A stretch of DNA of 64,000 nucleotides, from positions 36,494,894-36,558,893 of the forward strand of contig CM020618.1 of assembly GCA_009829735.1 (NCBI GenBank), in the 5' to 3' direction. This document shows positions 1 to 9,658 of this stretch, piece by piece. Within the stretch, counting starts at the first letter, position 1, and every line of letters begins with the position of its first letter. A program made the translations under genes and the position numbers. This DNA is from Pyropia yezoensis (Eukaryota; Rhodophyta; Bangiophyceae; Bangiales; Bangiaceae). The notes beneath the pieces were generated by a model. That model saw only the letters and a list, made by a program, of their open reading frames with translations, made no database searches and was not told the DNA's origin.

Positions 1-1923
1 TCCGGGGAGTACACGGGTGACGCACGTACTTCAGTGCTTTTGAATACTGGTGAGACACAGGTGGGTTTACCTGGGGTCGCAGAGGGACTAGAGGTCCCTC
101 AAGCCAGCAGGACTGGAAGTACGGGCGGGCAACAGGCCACCCCGACTCAGTCGGGAGTTCACTCGGGTTGGACTTCTGATGTGGGTGGGCCGAAGTCTGG
201 CCACCGCGTGGTATACTCAACGGGAACGTCCCAAGGGGTGAGGACTGTCCCCGCGGGTTCCACTCGGGTTGGAGCCAACTTTGGCTTGGAGCCGTCGCCA
301 ACTAGGCTTTCGGAGGACGGCGGACCTCCGTTGGTCGGCGATGGGCTCGCGCCCATGCCCCCGGTTGAGACCCCTGAGGAACGTGGTTACCCCTCAGGTG
401 GACTCCCGGAGGCGGACCGAGACTCAACTGGAGTCGTCAATCCACTCCTCGCGGAAACGGTCCGTCGGGAGGCGACCAATGTGTTGCGGCAGACTTTGCC
501 GGACCTGGTGGTCACGATGACGAATACTATTCTGAATCAGATAGTGGCGAGTTTGCCAGATGGCCTTAATGTCCAGACCGGATTGGGGCTCTCGAGCCCG
601 CAGGCGCAGGGGGAATCTCCCCTGACGCCTATTCCGGGTCACCCCGAACAGGGGGAGACCCCTGTGACTCCCATCGTGGGAGCCGCACCATTCTCGGTGG
701 GGCGTACGCCCTTCACGGGGGAGTTCCCCTCGGAAACGCCGGCGGTTACACCAAGCTCGCCGTACCAGACTACAGGCGCTGAGGGTCAACTTACCCCAGT
801 GCCACAGCGGCTGTTCCCTCAACGTGAGGTGCCGCCCAAGATCCAGGTAGCCAACCCGGTCTACCAGCGGATCTTTGACTGCGAGACCTACGCACTCCAC
901 AACAAGTCGGTGGCGTATGGTCCTGACCAGGCCCGAGCCATGGGCCGTGCCAAGAAGAATGCACTTCATTCTTTTGGGCACAAAGCGGAGTGGGATGGAA
1001 CTCCCCCCCTCCGTGTCTTTGAGTTCCTACGTCGTTTCACAAAAGCCTGTGACGACAATGCCATAAGTGAAGGTATGGCTTTTTACATGCTACAGGAGTT
1101 TACGAAGGGCGACCTGCGGACAGAACTTATGTCCGTCATGCCCAGCTCCTCAAGTGGAGGCGCTGGGGAGGTGACGTCCTATTTGGAGCTCGTCAACTGG
1201 TTGTTGAGAGCCATGGTTGATGAGGCAGCGTTGGCTTCTCAAGTCGAGGAGTTTACGCATGCCCATCAGGAAGAGGCGGAGGACGAGTTGTCCTTTGCGG
1301 AGCGAGTCCGTAAGCTCAACAATCTTTGTGGGTTTCTTCATCCACAAGCTGTGGTGAAGAGTCGGTTTGTGGAGGGACTCCGTTGGTCAGTCCGGATGGA
1401 GACCCGGGAGCATAACACTGCCCGGGCGACCCTGGCCGAGTTGGCCAGGTTCGCTTACCGCAGAGGTGAGGCCTACCGCAAGTTGCGGGAGGAACAACGC
1501 CAGAAGCGTCAGGCCGAGTTGGCCAAGGAACGAGAGGAGGCGCGCCAGGCCAGAGAGTTGAGAGAGGCACGCCGAATCCGCAAGGAGAGGGTGGTAGCTG
1601 CCGTGGGAACTTCCCAGGGTATCCCTTCGTCTTCCCCAGTTGGGAAGATCCCTCCCGGAACAGACCATCGGTGTTGGAACTGCAACTCCGATGGACACTG
1701 GGCATATGATTGCCCCAAGTTGAGTAAACGCATCCAACAACTTGTTAGGAATGCGAGTAAGAAGTCGGCTACGAACGAAGTACGTTCACGCCGCGAGGGT
1801 GGGTCTCGACCGGTCGTCGCGGTCGCCACACCCTCGGCGGAGGAGGCGGACACGTCGTCCTCGGACTCGTCGTCTTCCTCCCCGCCCTCAGATTCGGACG
1901 CCAAGTCGGCGGGAAACGAATGA
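1..1923 (+). CDS. gag: Gag polyprotein, chromovirus copy A (5' end cut by window)
   Basis: Structural Gag, which would form the cytoplasmic particle that packages element RNA. The frame is open to the window edge. By comparison with the full copy at 50426, only eight codons including the ATG are missing. The N-terminal third is Pro/Gly/Ser-rich. A helical capsid-like region follows at about 840-1400, then a charged Arg/Glu helix (about 1440-1590). A single CCHC zinc knuckle of the form CX2CX4HX4C is encoded at 1672-1713. The tail is rich in acidic residues and serine. The TGA stop overlaps the pol ATG as ATGA (1920-1923), placing pol in the -1 frame. Confidence 0.85.
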   Translation, partial: SGEYTGDARTSVLLNTGETQVGLPGVAEGLEVPQASRTGSTGGQQATPTQSGVHSGWTSDVGGPKSGHRVVYSTGTSQGVRTVPAGSTRVGANFGLEPSPTRLSEDGGPPLVGDGLAPMPPVETPEERGYPSGGLPEADRDSTGVVNPLLAETVRREATNVLRQTLPDLVVTMTNTILNQIVASLPDGLNVQTGLGLSSPQAQGESPLTPIPGHPEQGETPVTPIVGAAPFSVGRTPFTGEFPSETPAVTPSSPYQTTGAEGQLTPVPQRLFPQREVPPKIQVANPVYQRIFDCETYALHNKSVAYGPDQARAMGRAKKNALHSFGHKAEWDGTPPLRVFEFLRRFTKACDDNAISEGMAFYMLQEFTKGDLRTELMSVMPSSSSGGAGEVTSYLELVNWLLRAMVDEAALASQVEEFTHAHQEEAEDELSFAERVRKLNNLCGFLHPQAVVKSRFVEGLRWSVRMETREHNTARATLAELARFAYRRGEAYRKLREEQRQKRQAELAKEREEARQARELREARRIRKERVVAAVGTSQGIPSSSPVGKIPPGTDHRCWNCNSDGHWAYDCPKLSKRIQQLVRNASKKSATNEVRSRREGGSRPVVAVATPSAEEADTSSSDSSSSSPPSDSDAKSAGNE

Positions 1924-3581
1924 CCGTTGGGGCTGGTCGTCCGAAGCTCACAACGGCAGCCTCGGCCAAGTGGGCCAGGAGGACGAACCAACCGTGCCGG
2001 ATACTGCGGCGACCTAAGGGAGTCCGCCCACCTCGGGTAGGACTCCCCAAGAACGTAAACCCACGTCGGGTCATCGCGGTGCTGACGGGTGAGAACTTCC
2101 AGGTGGCTGGACGGGTGCAACTTGCCCCCGGCCGCGCCTGTTGTGCCCGTATCGTACTTGATACCGGGTCAGGAGCCTCCTTGATACGCAAGTCGCTATT
2201 ACCAAAGGAGGTGAAGCTCCAACGCTGGAGGTCCAAAGCTGACCATATGATTGACATCAATGGTGGGGTACTTCCCATCGTTGGTGCCGTGACCCTACCA
2301 ACTAGGTTGGGGACCCATGAGGTCGACGTGACCTATGGCGTAGTTGAGAATATATCGGTACCCCTGCTTCTGGGTACCCCTTATGTTGTTACACAAGTGC
2401 CTTTGATTTGTGGCCCTGAGTACTGGGTCAAGTTGATGAATGGGGAGACTATCCCCATCCTTGGTAAGGGAAAGTCTGTGGCTCCTGTGACAGTCTCACA
2501 GTCGAAGCCTGTTTGCTCTGTGAGGGAAGGTTTTACTGCTACCCTGCGTCTAGCCCGTAAAGTCACGTTGCCACCCAACTCGGTGGCGCACGTTGATGTT
2601 GTAACTGATTATACGGGGAACGGGTTGGTGCACCCTCACCCCCGTCTTGCTCGTAAGCACCAAGTGCATGTTGCCCTTGGCACGATGGACTCCAAAGCCG
2701 GAGTCCCGTGGAGGATACAGGTGATGAACCTGAGCTCGTCGCCCCAGTACTTCAAGTCGGGAACCAAGTTCGGCTATATCGACCAACACGAGGGACCGGT
2801 AGTAGCGGTCACCCTCGACGCGGGCGCAAGTAGCGACCCGATGTCCGGAAAGGAGAAGCATCAAGCCAAGTCGGCCGCCTCTCCTCGGCCCCATGTGAAC
2901 ATGGAGGGTGTCCCCCCCAGGTTGAGGGTTCAAGTTGAACGCCTCTTGGACCAATATCACAAGTTGTGGGATGGTCAATTGGGACTCATGAGAGCCACCC
3001 AACACCGGATCGAGTTGAAGCCCGGTGCACCCCCTATACGCCAACAACCGTATAGGGGAGGACCTCGTTCAAGGGCCCTCGTTAAGGAGCAAGTTGCTCG
3101 CATGGAGGCCCTCGATGTGATCGAGGCCAGCAACGCCGAGTGGGCGAGTCCGGTGGTTATCGTCCCCAAAGTTGATGGGACCCCCCGGTTCTGTATCGAC
3201 TACCGTAAGCTCAACGAGAGCACGGTGAAGGACAGTTATCCCCTACCTAGGATGGACGACTGTCTGGACTCTCTGGGGGAGGCAAACGTGTTCTCTACCC
3301 TGGACTGTAACGCGGGGGTACTGGCAAATTCCCATTGCCCCGGAGGACAGGCATAAAACTACCTTTACCTGTCACTGTGGTACCTACCAGTGCAAGCGCC
3401 TACCGTTTGGTCTGTGTAACGCGCCGGCAACTTTCCAGCGCGCTATGGACATGATTCTGGCCGGAGTACGGTGGCAGATCTGTCCTGTGTACCTAGACGA
3501 TATCATTGTGTTCTCCCGAAGTCCGGAGGAACACATTGGCCATCTTGGCCAGGTGTTCAAGCTACTTGCTGACGCCGGTGT
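1920..3581 (+). pseudogene. pol: Pol (protease and N-terminal RT), chromovirus copy A, frameshifted and truncated
   Basis: Pol starts at the ATG overlapping the gag stop. It encodes the retropepsin motif LDTGSGASL and the start of reverse transcriptase (FCIDYRKLNES). At 3314-3318 there is a run of five G where copy B has four, which shifts the frame and ends the reading frame at 3356. The other frame continues through the RT active-site motif VYLDDIIVFS to the gap. Copy B is otherwise identical here, so a sequencing or contig-end error is as likely as a mutation. Confidence 0.8.
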
Positions 3582-4081
3582 NNNNNNNNNNNNNNNNNNN
3601 NNNNNNNNNNNNNNNNNNNNNNNNNNNNNNNNNNNNNNNNNNNNNNNNNNNNNNNNNNNNNNNNNNNNNNNNNNNNNNNNNNNNNNNNNNNNNNNNNNNN
3701 NNNNNNNNNNNNNNNNNNNNNNNNNNNNNNNNNNNNNNNNNNNNNNNNNNNNNNNNNNNNNNNNNNNNNNNNNNNNNNNNNNNNNNNNNNNNNNNNNNNN
3801 NNNNNNNNNNNNNNNNNNNNNNNNNNNNNNNNNNNNNNNNNNNNNNNNNNNNNNNNNNNNNNNNNNNNNNNNNNNNNNNNNNNNNNNNNNNNNNNNNNNN
3901 NNNNNNNNNNNNNNNNNNNNNNNNNNNNNNNNNNNNNNNNNNNNNNNNNNNNNNNNNNNNNNNNNNNNNNNNNNNNNNNNNNNNNNNNNNNNNNNNNNNN
4001 NNNNNNNNNNNNNNNNNNNNNNNNNNNNNNNNNNNNNNNNNNNNNNNNNNNNNNNNNNNNNNNNNNNNNNNNNNNNNNNNN
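3582..4081. other. Assembly gap of exactly 500 N
   Basis: An uninterrupted run of 500 N, the usual placeholder for a scaffold gap of unknown size. The sequence left of it (437-3581) repeats right of it (4082-7224), so the true gap may be negative, meaning the contigs overlap. Confidence 0.98.
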
Positions 4082-5567
4082 TCAATCCACTCCCGCGGAA
4101 ACGGTCCGTCGGGAGGCGACCAATGTGTTGCGGCAGACTTTGCCGGACCTGGTGGTCACGATGACGAATACTATTCTGAATCAGATAGTGGCGAGTTTGC
4201 CAGATGGCCTTAATGTCCAGACCGGATTGGGGCTCTCGAGCCCGCAGGCGCAGGGGGAATCTCCCCTGACGCCTATTCCGGGTCACCCCGAACAGGGGGA
4301 GACCCCTGTGACTCCCATCGTGGGAGCCGCACCATTCTCGGTGGGGCGTACGCCCTTCACGGGGGAGTTCCCCTCGGAAACGCCGGCGGTTACACCAAGC
4401 TCGCCGTACCAGACTACAGGCGCTGAGGGTCAACTTACCCCAGTGCCACAGCGGCTGTTCCCTCAACGTGAGGTGCCGCCCAAGATCCAGGTAGCCAACC
4501 CGGTCTACCAGCGGATCTTTGACTGCGAGACCTACGCACTCCACAACAAGTCGGTGGCGTATGGTCCTGACCAGGCCCGAGCCATGGGCCGTGCCAAGAA
4601 GAATGCACTTCATTCTTTTGGGCACAAAGCGGAGTGGGATGGAACTCCCCCCCTCCGTGTCTTTGAGTTCCTACGTCGTTTCACAAAAGCCTGTGACGAC
4701 AATGCCATAAGTGAAGGTATGGCTTTTTACATGCTACAGGAGTTTACGAAGGGCGACCTGCGGACAGAACTTATGTCCGTCATGCCCAGCTCCTCAAGTG
4801 GAGGCGCTGGGGAGGTGACGTCCTATTTGGAGCTCGTCAACTGGTTGTTGAGAGCCATGGTTGATGAGGCAGCGTTGGCTTCTCAAGTCGAGGAGTTTAC
4901 GCATGCCCATCAGGAAGAGGCGGAGGACGAGTTGTCCTTTGCGGAGCGAGTCCGTAAGCTCAACAATCTTTGTGGGTTTCTTCATCCACAAGCTGTGGTG
5001 AAGAGTCGGTTTGTGGAGGGACTCCGTTGGTCAGTCCGGATGGAGACCCGGGAGCATAACACTGCCCGGGCGACCCTGGCCGAGTTGGCCAGGTTCGCTT
5101 ACCGCAGAGGTGAGGCCTACCGCAAGTTGCGGGAGGAACAACGCCAGAAGCGTCAGGCCGAGTTGGCCAAGGAACGAGAGGAGGCGCGCCAGGCCAGAGA
5201 GTTGAGAGAGGCACGCCGAATCCGCAAGGAGAGGGTGGTAGCTGCCGTGGGAACTTCCCAGGGTATCCCTTCGTCTTCCCCAGTTGGGAAGATCCCTCCC
5301 GGAACAGACCATCGGTGTTGGAACTGCAACTCCGATGGACACTGGGCATATGATTGCCCCAAGTTGAGTAAACGCATCCAACAACTTGTTAGGAATGCGA
5401 GTAAGAAGTCGGCTACGAACGAAGTACGTTCACGCCGCGAGGGTGGGTCTCGACCGGTCGTCGCGGTCGCCACACCCTCGGCGGAGGAGGCGGACACGTC
5501 GTCCTCGGACTCGTCGTCTTCCTCCCCGCCCTCAGATTCGGACGCCAAGTCGGCGGGAAACGAATGA
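4082..5567 (+). CDS. gag: Gag polyprotein, chromovirus copy B (5' end lost in gap)
   Basis: Same Gag as copy A from about residue 150 onward, with the capsid-like region, the CCHC zinc knuckle (about 5316-5357) and the Ser/acidic tail. The first ~43 bases after the gap differ from copy A by one missing T, so the frame is continuous with Gag only from about 4094. The stop at 5565-5567 overlaps the pol start at 5564 as ATGA. Confidence 0.85.
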
Positions 5568-8500
5568 CCGTTGGGGCTGGTCGTCCGAAGCTCACAACGG
5601 CAGCCTCGGCCAAGTGGGCCAGGAGGACGAACCAACCGTGCCGGATACTGCGGCGACCTAAGGGAGTCCGCCCACCTCGGGTAGGACTCCCCAAGAACGT
5701 AAACCCACGTCGGGTCATCGCGGTGCTGACGGGTGAGAACTTCCAGGTGGCTGGACGGGTGCAACTTGCCCCCGGCCGCGCCTGTTGTGCCCGTATCGTA
5801 CTTGATACCGGGTCAGGAGCCTCCTTGATACGCAAGTCGCTATTACCAAAGGAGGTGAAGCTCCAACGCTGGAGGTCCAAAGCTGACCATATGATTGACA
5901 TCAATGGTGGGGTACTTCCCATCGTTGGTGCCGTGACCCTACCAACTAGGTTGGGGACCCATGAGGTCGACGTGACCTATGGCGTAGTTGAGAATATATC
6001 GGTACCCCTGCTTCTGGGTACCCCTTATGTTGTTACACAAGTGCCTTTGATTTGTGGCCCTGAGTACTGGGTCAAGTTGATGAATGGGGAGACTATCCCC
6101 ATCCTTGGTAAGGGAAAGTCTGTGGCTCCTGTGACAGTCTCACAGTCGAAGCCTGTTTGCTCTGTGAGGGAAGGTTTTACTGCTACCCTGCGTCTAGCCC
6201 GTAAAGTCACGTTGCCACCCAACTCGGTGGCGCACGTTGATGTTGTAACTGATTATACGGGGAACGGGTTGGTGCACCCTCACCCCCGTCTTGCTCGTAA
6301 GCACCAAGTGCATGTTGCCCTTGGCACGATGGACTCCAAAGCCGGAGTCCCGTGGAGGATACAGGTGATGAACCTGAGCTCGTCGCCCCAGTACTTCAAG
6401 TCGGGAACCAAGTTCGGCTATATCGACCAACACGAGGGACCGGTAGTAGCGGTCACCCTCGACGCGGGCGCAAGTAGCGACCCGATGTCCGGAAAGGAGA
6501 AGCATCAAGCCAAGTCGGCCGCCTCTCCTCGGCCCCATGTGAACATGGAGGGTGTCCCCCCCAGGTTGAGGGTTCAAGTTGAACGCCTCTTGGACCAATA
6601 TCACAAGTTGTGGGATGGTCAATTGGGACTCATGAGAGCCACCCAACACCGGATCGAGTTGAAGCCCGGTGCACCCCCTATACGCCAACAACCGTATAGG
6701 GGAGGACCTCGTTCAAGGGCCCTCGTTAAGGAGCAAGTTGCTCGCATGGAGGCCCTCGATGTGATCGAGGCCAGCAACGCCGAGTGGGCGAGTCCGGTGG
6801 TTATCGTCCCCAAAGTTGATGGGACCCCCCGGTTCTGTATCGACTACCGTAAGCTCAACGAGAGCACGGTGAAGGACAGTTATCCCCTACCTAGGATGGA
6901 CGACTGTCTGGACTCTCTGGGGGAGGCAAACGTGTTCTCTACCCTGGACTGTAACGCGGGGTACTGGCAAATTCCCATTGCCCCGGAGGACAGGCATAAA
7001 ACTACCTTTACCTGTCACTGTGGTACCTACCAGTGCAAGCGCCTACCGTTTGGTCTGTGTAACGCGCCGGCAACTTTCCAGCGCGCTATGGACATGATTC
7101 TGGCCGGAGTACGGTGGCAGATCTGTCCTGTGTACCTAGACGATATCATTGTGTTCTCCCGAAGTCCGGAGGAACACATTGGCCATCTTGGCCAGGTGTT
7201 CAAGCTACTTGCTGACGCCGGTGTGTCACTGAAGGCGAGTAAGTGCCACCTCTTCACTCAAGAGGTGGAGTACTTGGGACATGTTGTCCGTCCGGGGCGT
7301 CTCAGTGTTAACGAGAAGAACTTGAGGGCCATTCGTAAGGCTCAGTACCCCCGGACCCAGACCCAGATGAGGAGCTTCCTCGGGATGTGTAACGTGTACC
7401 GACGTTTCACCAAGGGCTTCGCCAAGGTGGCGAAGCCGTTGAATGAGTTAGTGAGCTCAACGCTCCCGAAGAACCTACCTCCCCCAAGTCGGGTGGAGCA
7501 GGAATCCTTTGAGACTCTTCGGGACCTTCTGCTGAAGCCCCCCATTTTGGCTATTCCCAGGTTGGGAGGCCACTACATCTTGGATGTGGACGCTAGCTAC
7601 GACCAACTTGGTTGTGTGTTGCTTCAGCAGCAGCCGGACAAGGAGTACTTGCCGGTGGGATACTTCAGTAAGGGGCTGAACTCGGCCGAGAAGAACTACG
7701 GAGTCACCGAGTTGGAAGGACTCGCAGTGGTGTGGGCGGTGACGTCACTTCGTCACTACCTAGAGGGTGAGAAGTTCCTCATCCGCTGTGACCACCGCGC
7801 GTTGCAGTTCATCTTCAAGCCTGACTGTACGAACACTCGTCTCAATCGGTGGAGGGTGCGACTGGCACCCTTCAACTTTGACATTGAGTACCGACCTGGC
7901 AGGCAACATGCCCTTGCCGACGGCCTCTCTCGGGTACCTACCGAGGGGCTGGACACTAACCCAGTCGATGAGGACATCCCCATCGTGGGGGTAGTCACAC
8001 GCTCGGGTCAGGCGTTGAACCCCGAGGCGCCAGGGAACAAGAAGTACTTGCCCCTGTCCCTGGACGAGGTGGTGAAGGCCCAGGCCGAGGATCCCTTCTG
8101 CAAGTCGCAGAGGGATACACTGGATACAGTGGCGGAGATGCGGTTCTTCTTGGGAGACGATGGCCTCCTCATGAGGAGGGGGGTATTCCAGGGGACCGAA
8201 CAACTTGTCGTCCCCGCATCCCTCAAGGGCAGTATCCTTGAGAGGGAGCACAACGCTCCCACGGGTGGACACCTGGGGTCTAGTAAACTGTACCAGATCC
8301 TGAGGACCAGGTACTACTGGCCGTCCATGGTGGTGGACATCTATAGTTGGGTGGCTGCCTGCACAAGTTGTGCACAGAACCGTCTGATGGAACGGCGGCC
8401 TAGTACGGCTATGCTATTGTTCCCGGCCAAGGAGCCCTTCGCCGCGTTGGCGATGGACATCCTTGGGCCATTGCCAGTGACCGAGGAGGGCAACCAGTAC

Positions 8501-9547
8501 CTCCTGGTCATCTGTGACCGCTTCACGAAACTTACGCGAGCGATCTCACTGGCAGAGATCACGGCCATGTCGGTCGTGTCAGCCTTCCTTGATCACTGAG
8601 TTGCCGCGTATGGCATCCCAGATAGTACACTATCGGACAATGGACCGCAATTTGCGTCTGTACTGTTTCAGGGAGTGCTGGATATGTTGGGGGTTAAGGC
8701 AAACTATGCCACCCCCTACCACCCACAAACTAATGGGCAGGTGGAGCGCTTCAAAAAAACTATTGTTAGGCAGCTGCGCCACTATGTGAGTGAGCACGTG
8801 AAGACGTGGGACCAATACATTTCTATTCTTACTACTGCCTACAATTCGCAGGTTCACTCATCTACCGGGGAAGTACCCCTCGCTTTTGTGACCCCCCGTC
8901 GTGTGCGGTCTATTGCCGTGCGGCGGTCGCTCCCAACTAGGGAGGATAGTGGCAGTACGCCTACTCCTACTGAGAGTAAGGCGGAGTTCGCTGCTAGGCT
9001 GGAACACCTCATCCCTAAAGTCAGGGCTGAGATGGACAAAGCACAAAAGCGCTACAAGCGTACCTTTGACAAAAAGGTGCGCAATGCTAAGCATGTCCCC
9101 GAACAGGGTGATTGGGTGCTGGTTCACTCACACACCCCAACTGGGGGTAAGTTGGTATTCCAGACGAAGGGGCCGTACCAGGTCCTTCGTACTGATGGGC
9201 GGCGCTTCACCATCGAAAGTGACGATGGGGTCCGCACAGTGAACGGAGAGGACGTGGTCAAAGTTGCACCACCGCCTGCAGGCGACCCAGCTTGGGCGCG
9301 TGCTTTGGAAGCGTGGCGCCTCCCCTCACTGCCTGCGGCCAAACAGGGCCCGCAGGAGTACGTGTTCGATAAGTTCATCGACCACGGATGGGATGAGGAC
9401 ACTAACCGCCTCATGTTGAGGGTGCGTTGGTTTGGCTACAAAGCCAAGGACGATACGTGGGAGTATGTGGAGGACCTTCCTGCTGAGAAGGTCCGGGCGT
9501 ACTGTGCCCGGAATGAGATAGACCCTAACAGCCCTCCCTCAACGTGA
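5564..9547 (+). pseudogene. pol: Pol polyprotein (PR-RT-RH-IN-chromodomain), chromovirus copy B, one nonsense codon
   Basis: A 1327-codon Pol. Visible in order: retropepsin DTGS at residue 81; RT with FCIDYRKLN and the catalytic motif YLDD at residue 524; RNase H starting at LDVDASYDQ (about residue 672); and the integrase HHCC zinc-binding region (HNAPTGGH ... CTSC, about 900-940). The DDE core follows (MDILGP, then SDNGPQF, then NGQVERF). A C-terminal chromodomain (LMLRVRWFGYKAKDDTWEYV) would target insertion to marked chromatin. A TGA at 8597-8599 replaces the TGG (Trp) found in copy 49839-59212, just before the second catalytic Asp. The frame is otherwise open to 9547. Functional if the stop is an error or read through, otherwise recently dead. 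Confidence 0.92.
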
Positions 9548-9658
9548 GGGAAGGCCGAGCAACAGTGCCAAGAGAGTGCTTCAAGTCGAAGTGGTACGCA
9601 GAGTGGCTTTTAACTACTGCCCCAACCCTCACACTCTCACAACAAAGGCAGCTGCCAA

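Larger units (their letters stand above)
1..3581 (+). mobile_element. Chromovirus (Ty3/gypsy) 5' part, contig-end copy A
   Basis: This holds gag and the first part of pol of a Ty3/gypsy chromovirus, cut on the left by the window edge and on the right by the N gap. Bases 437-3581 match 4082-7224 base for base as far as I can read, except for one extra T near the start and one extra G at 3314-3318. Both differences lie towards contig ends. The likeliest explanation is one element present on two unmerged, overlapping contigs. A true recent tandem copy is possible but less likely. The 5' LTR lies outside the window. Confidence 0.9.
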
